NCBI GenBank assembly: GCA_963931925.1
Contig: OZ007567.1
Span: 82,221,186 to 82,285,185, forward strand
Reading direction: 5' to 3'
Source of the DNA: Onchidella celtica
Lineage: Eukaryota > Mollusca > Gastropoda > Systellommatophora > Onchidiidae
DNA length: 64,000 nucleotides
Part shown: piece after piece, positions 1 to 12,085 of the stretch
Layout of the letters: each line of letters starts with the position of its first letter
Position numbering within the stretch: the first letter of the stretch is position 1
Notes under the pieces: generated by a model
The model's input: the letters and a program-made list of their open reading frames with translations, nothing else
Databases searched by the model: none
Told to the model about the DNA's origin: nothing
Translations under genes and position numbers: made by a program

Positions 1-239
1 CACGCAATGTGCACGTCCTTGGGTTTTCCCCGAAAAACCAAATACACTGCTCCAGACGTTACCCCATTGTTACTAAAGTCAATATAGGTGAGCAGAAGCT
101 CGGGGGGGGGGGGGGGGGAGGCAGAGCACTAGGATAACAGTTTTAAGAGAAAATAAGTATTAGGCGGACGAAGGTTGTAGTGCCTAGTAAGTGCTCAAGA
201 AAGCAAAGCGGGAGTGAAAGAAGGAAGAAAGAAAAATGA

Positions 240-333
240 TCAAGATGGGACTAGAACCCGCGACCTCTGCTACGGCACCCGTCGCCTTGCCAAGAAGAAA
301 ACAGATCGCTTAACCGCACGGCCACTCCGTCTC
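240..333 (-). repeat. tRNA-like SINE head, left arm
   Basis: Mirror copy of the plus-strand head at 519-612. Read on the minus strand it has an A box (TGGCCGTGCGG) and a B box (GGTTCTAGTCC). It is part of the palindrome and is not proposed as a working tRNA gene. Confidence 0.6.
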
Positions 334-518
334 TCAAAAAAGAGACGATCGTGGCCGAACTGTTTCACGGTGTTGCCACTCCGTCTCTCAAAAAAGAGAC
401 GATCGTGGCCGAACTGTTTCACGGTGTCTCAAAAAAGAGACGATCGTGGCCGAACTGTTTCACGGTGTTACACCGTACACACCGTGAAACAGTTCGGCCA
501 CGATCGTCTCTTTTTTGA

Positions 519-612
519 GAGACGGAGTGGCCGTGCGGTTAAGCGATCTGTTTTCTTCTTGGCAAGGCGACGGGTGCCGTAGCAGAGGTCGCGGGTTCTA
601 GTCCCATCTTGA
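519..612 (+). repeat. tRNA-like SINE head, right arm
   Basis: The A box TGGCCGTGCGG lies at 528-538 and the B box GGTTCTAGTCC at 594-604. The wide spacing suits a class II tRNA (Leu or Ser type) with a long variable arm. The acceptor ends (AGACGG and CCATCT) pair with one mismatch. About 100 bp of non-tRNA body follows and ends in TTAAAA. No clear anticodon stem can be assigned, so it is best read as a SINE head. Confidence 0.6.
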
Positions 613-724
613 TCATTTTTCTTTCTTCCTTCTTTCACTCCCGCTTTGCTTTCTTGAGCACTTACTAGGCACTACAACCTTCGTCCGCCTAATACTTATT
701 TTCTCTTAAAACCCATTGTTACTA

Positions 725-2656
725 GTCCTTGAACGCATCTTTGTCGCTCTTTCACGTTCATTGGTGGTTCATTAAATTTGCGTCATAAACAAATACTTTT
801 AAAAAATACTGTACCACTTTGCGGTTTTGGTGTGAAATTAATGTAGAGTTAAAGGGGCGACTCCAGACTGAAACAAGCTTGTCTGATCAGCTTGGGCGTG
901 TCAAAACAGTCTTGAGTGGGCTAGCGGTAAGAGAGACCACGCTCACAAAGTCAAGACAGCCGCCAAACAGAATTGACTTGGTGCAACAGCGCGTATTGAA
1001 AAAACAGAAAAAGGAAGGTGGTGGTCATGGTGTGGGGTATTCTACAGAGATACGACACTCCAATGTAATGTTACTGATTATGGAAATCATAGAAAAAATG
1101 TCTAGTGCCTGGAGACTATTAAAAAGATATGGTAATAAATTTACCACCGTTTTACAGTAAACTAATGATTTCACAATGTCTTACGCCAATTTCGTGGCGA
1201 AAAAAAAAAAGAAAAAAACTTTTATGATGTCAAGTGAAGCCTGTCTCGTCTCGTACAATATGAAACTATAATCACTACTGCCCCGCCCCCCTAATTTAAC
1301 TTCTGCTCCAATACCGCAACAGCCAGCACGTATTACTACCCTGTCCTGTCCATGATGTCATACTATACCCTAACATGCCCCAGCCCCCATAATCCAGCCC
1401 CGCCTGGATTCAGTGCCAGCTGTACAGCAGCCCTCAAGTTTACTTAGCTTCACGTTAATCCAAAATAACCGCATTAATGTTGGTTCAAATCTCCCGTGTC
1501 GCCAACATGTCACTCAACAAACCCAATCCAATCCAATCCAGCAATAGGAAACGGGAGCCCCTCGATCCCCTTGCCCCCAAGGGCACCAAACCAAAAACAC
1601 TGGACTTATTTTTAGGCAAATACTACACAGTGTTGGTGAAATCTTGCGCAATGGGCGATTGCTGAAGTTAATCGACGTGTTGTTTTGGTTTTGTGAACGA
1701 AAAATGAGATTGTTTTCGAAAGCTAAAATTAATCGGTAAGCGTATTCATATTTCAATTATCTCCATTGAGACTGCTTACTGCCCTCAGTTATAGCACCAG
1801 CCAGCACCGTCTCACGGCCGCTGCATAAGAATTATGGCTAAAATAATTGTTTTCCTTCCTCTCTCGTCATGCACTTTAGATAATGAAAACAATAATTCAC
1901 CGATGCAAGTCAAGGCGAGGCTAGCATCGGGTTTATTATGACCTGCCATGGAATTTCAGGTACAGAGTAATGTTCCTGGTGGGCTTTTCACTCTCCACCA
2001 TGGCGTATGTTCCGCAGTTGCGCAAATTGTATCGCATTCCGAGAACGATTAGAACAAGAAAAGAACAATGACAAAAACAATGAAGACAACAAAGAGAAAA
2101 ATTTACAAAAAGAGTTACAACTAATAAAAACTTGTGTGCATCTTGTTGTTGTTACGCGAGTCATGGTGACACGGGATGATGCCCGGGCTTGTAGGCATTG
2201 TTAACTCTACTGATACCAGGATGGAGTTACCAGAGATCCTCTCCTAAAATACAGGGTCCCTGGAACTACGGTTATCTGGCAAGGGATTTTGAGCTGGAAG
2301 TGTTATATATATATTTCGTGTTTGGAGGTTGCGTTAACATGACGTGGATCTATGCAAATAAGAGATATCTGGGAAAGCCGAATCCATTGTCCCTTATACT
2401 TTGGTTTTGGAGAGTTGTGAATGGTAGTACCAGGGTCAAGAGAACAACATTAATAACGATTTGCTACCAACCGTTGTTGTTGTGCTGTTGTTGCAGGTTC
2501 TGCTGTAGTGGGCATGTTGAGGTGACAAAATATTCACTAAAATTGATCCCAATGTTGATTTGTCACATCAACATGGTGTTGTAATTCTGGCAACACCGGG
2601 TCCTATCTTCGGTCATGGTACTGCATTTATGTTCACATAGGCAATTATACAATAAC
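725..2656. other. No recognisable gene
   Basis: Mixed-composition sequence. The open frames are short (113 codons at most), show no family resemblance and lack splice context. I see no repeat structure. Confidence 0.5.
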
Positions 2657-2728
2657 GGGGTGGCAGTGTGGTAATAATGAGTGAAATATCAGTCCCCTCT
2701 GGGGACTGGGAGATTCGCGTCCAGGAGA
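2657..2728 (+). repeat. Possible tRNA-like relic
   Basis: An A-box-like TGGCAGTGTGG near the start and a B-box-like GATTCGCGTCC near the end, about 50 bp apart, resemble an eroded tRNA-derived SINE head. The stems do not pair convincingly, so this is only a suggestion. Confidence 0.25.
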
Positions 2729-5640
2729 AGTATAATTCTATGATCTACTGAAGGCTATCCAAAAACAGTGCAAAATAACGTCCTTTTTATCAGACTGTCT
2801 GTGAACTGCACTTCGATGAAAACTAGGACAATAATGGGCCTCGGGTAGACATTTGATCGCCACGCTAAGCGATTTACGTCCAGTCGTGTCGTGTTCGTCT
2901 TTCGTTAATAACCTTGGTCTGTGAAAGAACCTCTCCTCAGATAAATAACTATTGCTTTCTCTAAAACGCGAAAAAGGGAAATAACATTTTTTTAAAGTAT
3001 ATAGTCTATGCACTGAACGGAAAAACCTGTTTAACTACCGGTCTTCTGTTTCTGTGACATTCACTCTACCGCCGACAGGATAATGTTGTTTTTGACTTCC
3101 CTGGGTGTTGTGAATACAAGGATTATAGAAATCTGATGAGATACCGTAGGTGTTTTGCTTATTTCTATTAATCTCTTATCAGCACTCCATTCCCTTACAT
3201 TGCACGGCAAAGATGGGGAAAAAACCATTGACGCAATCCAACACTATACAGAGCAGACATTGTATAGATTCAATACTGAAAGAGTGGTTGACAATCAAGT
3301 TTCACTCGATCCGATCTTGCTGGATCTACCCCCCCCCCCTCAAAAGTTTTTCTTATCGTTGCACCCTACATTATCAGCAGGGCTTCTCGTCACTGGGGCT
3401 TCAGCGTATGCGTCTGTCTGTCAACAACTTTATGAAATACTCCAGAGATCTGGCAAGGCACTGACACGTTCTGGCGTCAGGCCAAAATCTCTTCTACTTG
3501 TTTTTGTTAGCCTTGGAAGGCAGCAGAAAGCCCTAAAACTAACATAGTACACAGACGGACCACAACACGAGGCAAGGAGATCAGCCCCCCCAAACCGCAG
3601 TCAGACTGGCCGAGCAGGATCTCCACTGACTTACAACTACTTTTACAACCAGGGATTCTCAGCCCGTTGCGCTCTATGCCCCAAATGTCCTTCTTAAGCC
3701 GTAAACCCGGCAAACAACTCAAACAAAATAATGTCCAGGAAAAGCAATTGGACTTATACAAGGTCGCTTATCTCGCGTGCTGACGTATTGATGATATCCA
3801 TGGTTTTGAGAGACCACTTCTTATCTTTACTCATGATGAGATCTATATTTTCACAGCGTGGCGTATCAGTGTCGCTAACAGTTTTGAAATTATAAGCAAG
3901 CACGTTTTTGCGACATGCTTGTCTGTACCATTCTCACCAAAACTTTGAAATGAATACTCTCCTGCAAAATGTGAAAATTATTGATATACTAATGTGTCAG
4001 ATGTACGGCGAATAGTGCACCTCTTATCGACAATTCGGAGAATGTTAAATAATCCTCCTTCAAAACTTCCTTTTACCATGAAATGCTCTAAGCAAAACTG
4101 AACGCAAACCTTGAAAGCAAAATGTCAGTCCCCTTATCGGTACAGAAATGTGGATCTACAATCTACAGTTTCCCTACACCCTTATAACTAAATATATCTT
4201 ACCTACTCAGTCCTGAGACAGTTTGTATATATATATAAAGGTAAGATTCCACGCATAGCCAGACCATTCACCTTATACAGCAGACATATTGTAGCATTCA
4301 GACATATAATCCCCTCATTAATTCAGAATAGTTAATGTTTTCTGGCAATCGGGGACAAAGAATCGCTTTCGTTTCTGTCTATCTGCACGAAAATTTGAAT
4401 GAACTGGCACTGTTTTTGTTTCTTTATTTAGGTTTTTCTTTATTTTGTTTTGAACAAAGTGGGAGGGAGGCGGTGGTCCTGAGTGTTCCTTTACCGTATA
4501 ATGCTATTTTAAAGGCATGTATTGAATCATAAATACTTCGCTTCCCGGGGTTTTGGATCTAGCTAACAAAAAGAAAAATCAGCGACCTATTCAAGACATG
4601 CCAGTCGCATCCCTGGTCTGCTTGGGAATATCTTATCCCTATTCGTAATTTCCTGTGTCTGCCACGAGAACATCTCCCCGAGGGAGCTCAGACCATTGTC
4701 TACACGCTCGCGTTCAGAATCTGAAATGGCAACAGAGCTCCTCAGGATTCTCTGACACCGCAGTATGATCTACATCTGGAAGTGAGCTGCGATGATTATG
4801 AACCCGAGGGTATATCACCCCCCCCCCCCCCAAATCCCTTTCCCCAAAACCGCTCCTTTTTCTTTCTCTTAGCTTTAAAGTAGTGGGCAATGAAGATAGG
4901 ATAATTCTAGTCAGAAAGGGCACACTTCATGTTATCAAACTCTAAACAGATGAAAGTGTGGCAAACAGCACTTTCATTTTGCAAAGCACGGCACCAAAAT
5001 AAAACCATAGGTTTGTGTAATTCACGGCATCAACTTTAACCGAATCATATTTCACTACAAGGGGAAAAAAAAGAGCTAAGACATTATTTCAACCTTGCGA
5101 CCAACGAATCATTTTACCCGCATGATTATTTATCATAGGTTAACGCCACTGAGGAATCAACATTGTGGTATTTTTGGTAACTGGAACTACAGTTGAAGAA
5201 CCGCTGGTAACCTACCATACAAACATTGAGACTCAATGTGGACTGGAGCCGTCACCATTGACACAGACCTGAACTACGACCAATAGCAATTCTAGAGTTC
5301 GGGACTAAAGCGTTCTATTGAAGCCTAAAGGAACAAACAGAAACTCCCGTAAATCACAAATCGGCCTAACGACATGCCGGCTATCTACGCCTCACTGGGC
5401 GCCACCAAGCCAGAAATCTCACACTGAATCTCGGGGAAATTATTAGAACCCGCGCTGGGAAATGACGGGCGATCCAGTAAAAGTATCTTAGGCTTGAACA
5501 GCAGAAAGTGTCAGTCAAGTCAGAAAAAAAACCTAAGCACCTTTGTTAATTTGGGTCAATTATTCATTCAACAAAAGATAATTATCATCCCTTACAAAAC
5601 ACACCGGCAAGACAGGCGGACAAAAAATAAATGAAAAATT
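2729..5640. other. No recognisable gene
   Basis: Only short C runs (near 3330 and 4818), a TA-rich patch near 4228 and chance open frames. The overlapping frames at 3150-3547 lack an ATG where they begin and resemble nothing I know. Confidence 0.5.
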
Positions 5641-5858
<218 letters not shown>

Positions 5859-7724
5859 GATAGATAAGCATGCATTGCGGAACCATCAACCTTCAGGGAT
5901 GCCAAATGATTTTTGCAAAAAAAAAACAACAACTGAGAAATGAACGTGTCATCGTGTTTGCACCAAAACAAACGTTTTTTAAACAGTTTTTAAATATTCA
6001 CTAGCACACAAAATACAATTAAATACACAGGAAATCTGATAACGAAAAAAACGGAAAAGATCGTGACTGACAGAAAAACCGGGGAAAAAAACCCGGACCT
6101 CTGGGCATCCCTGAATTGTCCTTACACGGCAAATCCAAGTGCTTGAAAAACCATTGTCACGAGTTTTATCAATTTGAAGACGGTTGTATGGAAGTATGGT
6201 CAAGATAAGAACTAAAACCATGGCGACTCTACCTGCCTGTTGACACGTCCTGCATGAAGCTTTTTCTGGAGGGTGCCCTCTCTGGGTGCTTACAGCACGA
6301 CAGGTCCCTGGCTTAACAGGGCCGTTGCCAGAGTCTCACGATGGCTATGAAAGACAAGAAGGAAGCAGACCACAGAGCAATCTTTCAAATGATAAGAAAT
6401 CGCTGGCAAATCAAAATTACGCCAGGAAATTTCAAGTTTTCAGGTTATTGTTCAAATCGTCGTTTCATTCATAAAGTCCCTGATCAGCCGCTTCAACGTT
6501 AATACGTGACATCATGACTGCCACTTTCTGTCTTTCCAGCCTAAGACATTTTTTACTGGATTGCCCGTCTAATAATAGATTCATGACACAAGATGATGAA
6601 TGTGGTATTTCACATGATTTTTTAATGGGATTTTTGACAAACTTCAGGGCCTCTGATTACATGTAAATGTCTATGTCAGGCGGCCAAAATCGCGAAGGCG
6701 CTGAAAAACAAAGAGATCCATTTTCTAAGACATCTCCGGGGTACATACACGACAGAGGGCCCCAGTTCAGGACTTGGCATGGGTTGACCAACAACATAAC
6801 AGAGCTCTTCCACTGTCCCAGCATCAGCCGCATAGATGTCTTGTGCGTCCATCCAAGGGTGGGGCAAACATCCATTACAAAGAGCGTGCCTGTGGTCACT
6901 CGACACCGTGACTCAAGCGTCAGCATTTACGAATACTGTATACTTTGTGGGCACTTATGTACACTATAAGAGATATACGCACCCATTTCTGTAGATAATG
7001 TACTTAATTTAGTCATTGTTATCACTGCCATTGACGTCAACGTGATAATTATACACAGTATACAATTACTCAGGTGTCGGTGACACAAGGAGTGGCATTC
7101 AACAACTGTCACAGAAATCAGCAAACACTAAGCTTGATGTACCCGAGTATGTATGTCTGAGTGTGAGTGCTCATGCGTGCGAACGTTCTGACGTGAGCGC
7201 CTGAATGAAACAATGTGAAAACCATGCAAGACAACCTGGATGCTATTTTCTGTAAACATAATTTTAATTCACTTAGCAAACAAAACCCAGCCACTGATTA
7301 TATGGCTTGCATCACTAATCTTGTCCCGTGCCATCTACCTTCTCTCTCCCTCTCCCATAATGAAGGAGACACATGCACAGACAGGTAAGGAGTTCGTTGG
7401 GGGGGGGGGCTCAGATCTGATAAACTGACAGGTGAGAGATAGTAGGAAGGTAGCACGTGAGCTTAAGTGCAATCAAAGACCAGTACACATGTCAGTCAGT
7501 CCTACTTGACCCTGTCATGAGCAAATATGACCCCACTATGGTGTGCTAGGTGTGAACTTGACTCAGCTCTCATCTTTCAGATAGTCTTCCCTCAGGATCA
7601 GATATCTGAATGAAATAACACAGTCTCTCTTATTATCAGCTTGGTCTTGATCACCTTGAGAACCCGCAATATTCACTACAAACTCAGCCAGGACCCCGAA
7701 GGACACCAGAACTGACTGCTGACC
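5859..7724. other. No recognisable gene
   Basis: Nothing supported. Overlapping open frames on both strands at 6657-6969 are short and unrecognised. There is a G run near 7400. Confidence 0.5.
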
Positions 7725-7955
7725 TACGCCCTGTGAGACAGTGCAGTACTAACAGCACGCTAATCTATGCCCCTTTAAGGTAGTATCAACAGAATACTAA
7801 ATTATGCCGCACGACACAGTGTTTTTAGAATGCTAACTCATGCCTAGTATGCCTAGTGTCTCGCACCAATAGAATACTAATCCCTACTCTTTGGAGCACT
7901 ACCAGCAGAATGCAAATGTACGCCTTGAGAGGCATCACTAACTGAATGATAATGT
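7725..7955 (+). repeat. Degenerate tandem repeat, unit about 40 bp
   Basis: About six diverged copies of a unit with the core CAGAATACTAAT followed by TATGCC and a T-rich spacer (for example near 7800, 7830, 7870 and 7905). The copies differ widely, so the array looks old. Boundaries are approximate. Confidence 0.45.
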
Positions 7956-9311
7956 GGAGCTGTGTCACCGAAAACAATTAGACGAAAGAAAGAAAAAACT
8001 CATCGAAAGACTATTACAAATAAAGCTGTGTAAACCAGGACAACAAGTGCAAGAATTGTGTGATGGATCAGTGGAGCTGACCAATATGGTAGGGAATGAG
8101 ATGAACTGCTCGCGGTTCCCGGACGATATAAACGACGAGAAAGAACCAATGACCCTGTAATGAGTGGAATTAAGAGACCGTCACACAAAAGCCAAGGTGC
8201 AGCTGCTGTTGTGGGGGTAGGGTGGAGTGAGGTTCGGAAATGCATTTGCATTAAATGTGCCTGAATGTTTTCTTCCAGAATGTTTAACCTTTTACACAAC
8301 CGGTCCTTTCGGGCGTTCACACGATATCCTTGTCTATCAGCCCCAGTATGTCAGAACAAACATGGCCTATACCTTAAACAAATAAAGGAAAAAAATAAAG
8401 AAAAAGTCTTTTCATTGTGAGCAGACAACGCATTCAGCAAAAGATGCCACATAAGCCAGTCCCCAGGGTTTATCAAAGAGCATCCTTCCTACGTTACGCC
8501 CGCTCTATCATGTACAATATGGCACGACTAATGGATAAAACCTGGCCACTGTCACGCGACACAAAAGCTTGCCTCATCCGAGGTCAATGAGGCTCATATT
8601 ATGATATGCCGGAGAGCACGTCAGTCCACCAAACAATGGTCCTGATTAATTTTGTAATCTGGAAGTTTTACTGATGGGCAAAGGCCACCATGTAGACGTT
8701 TATAAACAATGGAATAGCCATTTACCTTTCAAACATATGATACGCCCAGGAGGTAAGTAAAACAATGACACCATAATAAAACACGATGTTACCGTAGACC
8801 CTGCATGCCACAATGCCCTGTGCTTTCCTCAGAAATAAAGAGTGTGTTAAAATCTGTTAGTCTGGTTTATAAAATTGACGAACTGAACATTTTATATACA
8901 CACATTCATTCCCCGACATTTGACTTGAGCTGCTTTTCAGGTGAAATTATTATCATCACTTTCGTCATCATCGTCTTGGTCGTGGACAGAGCAGTACAAT
9001 AAAGCAGGATATAATTTTCAAGACCAGCAAGTGTCGCGGAACTTGGAATTAGACAGTTAGATCTCCCAAGCTGCGATACATTATGAGCAATGTGTGTCTG
9101 CTCAGACAACAATGCATTTGCTTGTTAAGGTCAAAAGCCAGATGGGAGTACCTCGATTGCGCCTGGCGTCTCGTGGGGCAAAACAGATTAGAAAATAACA
9201 TTGCATGTAATCGGTTACGTGTGTGTGCGTTTCAATGCAGCGAATAGAAACAAAACAAAAATGATTACGAAATTTTGTGTGTGTGTGTGTGTGGGGGGGG
9301 GGGTGGAAAAG
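7956..9311. other. No recognisable gene
   Basis: A 68-codon plus-strand frame at 7954-8160 has no ATG at its start and no recognisable domain. Otherwise nothing, apart from a short GT run and a G run near 9280-9303. Confidence 0.45.
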
Positions 9312-9493
9312 TCAAAAAGAAAAACGAGAAATAAGACCAGGAAACGGGATAACTGTAAAGGGCAAGACGAATCTGTATATATTGTAAATATTTTAGTAAT
9401 GCTACGTTCAATAGCATTACTAAAATATTTACAATGTACAGGTTCGTCTTGCCCTTTACAGTTGTCTTGTTTCTTGTGTTTCTTTTTTACTTT
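9312..9493. mobile_element. Small fold-back (MITE-like) element
   Basis: The core arms 9351-9403 and 9412-9462 are reverse complements with about 49 of 53 positions matching and an 8-nt loop. Weaker complementarity continues outward through purine-rich sequence on the left and pyrimidine-rich sequence on the right, to about 9312 and 9493. There is no coding capacity. I could not settle a target-site duplication, so the superfamily is unknown. Confidence 0.65.
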
Positions 9494-10399
9494 GTGGCTA
9501 AAGGATAATATGGAGCAACAAACAGAATATTCAGCAAAAATAATAACTTACAAAAATACTGACTAAACATTTCAACATTCTGTAAAAAATAAAAATGTAA
9601 TGAAATGAAACGACAGCAAACGAAGACAAAACAAACAGAAAAAAACATAACATTTTGTTGTGATATCGTGGGTCAGAAAATGGATACATTCTGTTCTCAT
9701 TAATGAATTCAACAACGTAAGGCAAAGAATGGCTACATGACCAACAACATTCACATAAAGATAAGAATGTACTCTAATCACCATCAGTGGGCAAGGATAT
9801 GGGTCAGGCATGCAAGGTTGGAAAACTGAGCACGTACATTGTCGTGGCGTAATAAGTACAAGGTCCACTACAATTGTCCCGGATAATTAACCCTTTTAAG
9901 GCTTGTCCTCTTTTCTTCTTATTTTTTTTCAATGTCAGTGTTAAATTATCTGAACTAGAGTCTAGATCTTTTAGTACTAAGTTCAAGGCGTACCTGACAA
10001 ACCTCACTTAGACTATAATTATCTTGTGTGTTGGATTCGACGGAACCAGACCAGAGACTCCAATTTCCTGTCACAACTGATTATCTGGGGTAGATTAAAC
10101 CTCGTTATCATATTAGAGTTAGTGAGGCATCACGAGTATGTTTCTGTTGTCACTTCATTCCTACGGTCGTCGTGAATTCTGGTGAATTATATACTATCCG
10201 GGGGATGGAAGGGACAACATTACATGACTGTGACTTTCATTTAGGGACTTGTGCTTTTTTTTTTTTTTTTCAAATGTGTGCACAGTCATGTCTGCCTCTT
10301 TAAGCAAAATGACATGGCTCAACTTATGTTCATCAACTAATTAACGAGTAATTACATCAGGTAATGGGTACCCATCTCTCTTTTTTTTTTTTAAGGGCA
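9494..10399. other. No recognisable gene
   Basis: AT-rich, with T runs near 10255 and 10380. No supported feature. Confidence 0.5.
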
Positions 10400-10643
<244 letters not shown>

Positions 10644-11690
10644 TGTAAAATATATTAAAAGTTTACATGAGTTATGAGAATCATTACACACTGCATAGTA
10701 TACACAAGGGAAAAGATAACATTAGAAAAAGAATGAAGGAACGTGCATGGATAAAGAAAGACAGATGGGTGATTTAGACATAATCAGGGTCACATCTTCT
10801 GGAAGGTCACAGCATATCTTAGAAACCAGTTGGCCCATGCGCAAAGAACAACACTGAATTTATGTGGTTGGAGGGCAAAATCCTCTGGCAGCTGTTTGCG
10901 TCAAATTTCATCACGCAAATAAATGAGGTGAGCAAGAAGTCGGTTACTGGCTCTTATTCAGGTTATGCTCATTAATGCAGGCAATTGTGGGGAAAACAAT
11001 CATGTCAGCGCGCACACCAAATGCCGGGGCAGGTGAGCAATTATCCTTACCTCTCCTTCTTCCTCTCTCTCCTAGTTCTTTTTCTCGCCTCATCCCAACT
11101 CCTCTCCTTCTATCTCACTTCTTTCTCCCCTAAAGCATGTTCTCCCCCCCCCCCCACTCCTTTTCTCCCTCTCTATTACATCACCAATTTCTCCTTCTAC
11201 TTCTCCGCCTCATTATCCTTCCATCATTCCCTAGAACTCTTTTCTCCGCTATCTCCCTCTCTCTCCGCATTGCACTTAAAATCACATTTGCAATCTTCTT
11301 TAGATTAACGGGATAGGGCAGGAAATCTGGCACGAAAACCCAATTTAAAGGGGCCTTAGCTGTTTTTCCGTAACACTTTCAAAAGGAAACTGTTTTCATT
11401 TATGAAGGGTACTCGACCCAGCAGAGTATAATTCTGTTTTCCGACAGACACGATGAAGATAAATCACGGCATCTAAGAGTGGAGGCTGCCAGAGTGAAAA
11501 ACAAATAAATGTTGTTGTTGATGTCAGCGGACATAGTCGGCGCTGGCGGAGGGGAGAGAGGAGGGGCGCTACACAAACCTCTGGAACTGCTGAGAACTAA
11601 CAATGGTCCATTGGGGGGAAAAAATTGGGGATCCTCTATTGAAGTTTGCGCTGAGCTCCACCATTACCATTCCTGTTATGCCATCAAAGG
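10644..11690. other. No gene; pyrimidine-rich tract at 11039-11290
   Basis: About 250 bp at 11039-11290 are strongly C/T-rich on the plus strand without a fixed period. Nothing else is supported. Confidence 0.5.
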
Positions 11691-12085
11691 TAGCTCTAAT
11701 TGTTCTTACGTAGAGTGGCTCTAATTGTTCTTACGTAGAGTGGCTCTAATTGTTCTTACGTAGAGTGGCTCTAATTGTTCTTACGTAGAGTGGCTCTAAT
11801 TGTTCTTACGTAGAGTGGCTCTAATTGTTCTTACGTAGAGTGGCTCTAATTGTTCTTACGTAGAGTGGCTCTAATTGTTCTTACGTAGAGTGGCTCTAAT
11901 TGTTCTTACCGAGAGTGGCTCTAATTGTTCTTACCGAGAGTGGCTCTAATTGTTCTTGCGTAGAGTGGCTCTAATTGTTCTTACGTAGAGTGGCTCTAAT
12001 TGTTCTTACGTAGAGTGGCTCTAATTGTTCTTACGTAGAGTGGCTCTAATTGTTCTTACCGAGAGTGGCTCTAATTGTTCTTACC
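11691..12085 (+). repeat. 25-bp minisatellite, about 16 copies
   Basis: Head-to-tail copies of a 25-bp unit containing GTGGCTCTAATTGTTCTTAC, ending mostly CGTAGA. A minority end CCGAGA: two adjacent copies near 11910-11940 and one near 12060. One copy near 11957 reads TTGCGTAGA. Otherwise the units are nearly identical, so the array is young or homogenised. The variants are clustered, as expected from unequal exchange or block duplication. Confidence 0.95.

Larger units (their letters stand above)
63..724. mobile_element. Head-to-head palindromic tRNA-derived SINE
   Basis: Positions 141-373 and 479-711 are inverted copies of 233 bp that I read as identical. Each arm carries a tRNA-like block (minus strand 240-333, plus strand 519-612) with internal RNA polymerase III promoter boxes, so the two heads face each other and the tails point outward. 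At the centre, the inner end of the left arm is repeated in tandem (374-427 and 428-468, both ending CACGGTGT). The whole is bracketed by a 13-bp direct repeat, CCCATTGTTACTA, at 63-75 and 712-724, which looks like a target-site duplication. On the left, 65 bp including a 17-G run separate that repeat from the arm, which is odd for a simple insertion. It could be an inverted SINE dimer mobilised as one unit, or a palindrome formed after insertion. A fold-back read artefact is less likely because the arms show no scattered indels. Confidence 0.7.

Noticed and set aside
7954-8160. A 68-codon plus-strand frame with a Lys/Glu-rich start
   Set aside because: Begins at GTG just after a stop, has no acceptor, and no domain is recognisable.
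11691-12085. CRISPR-like regular repeats
   Set aside because: The 25-bp units are directly adjacent with no unique spacers, in an animal genome; it is a minisatellite.
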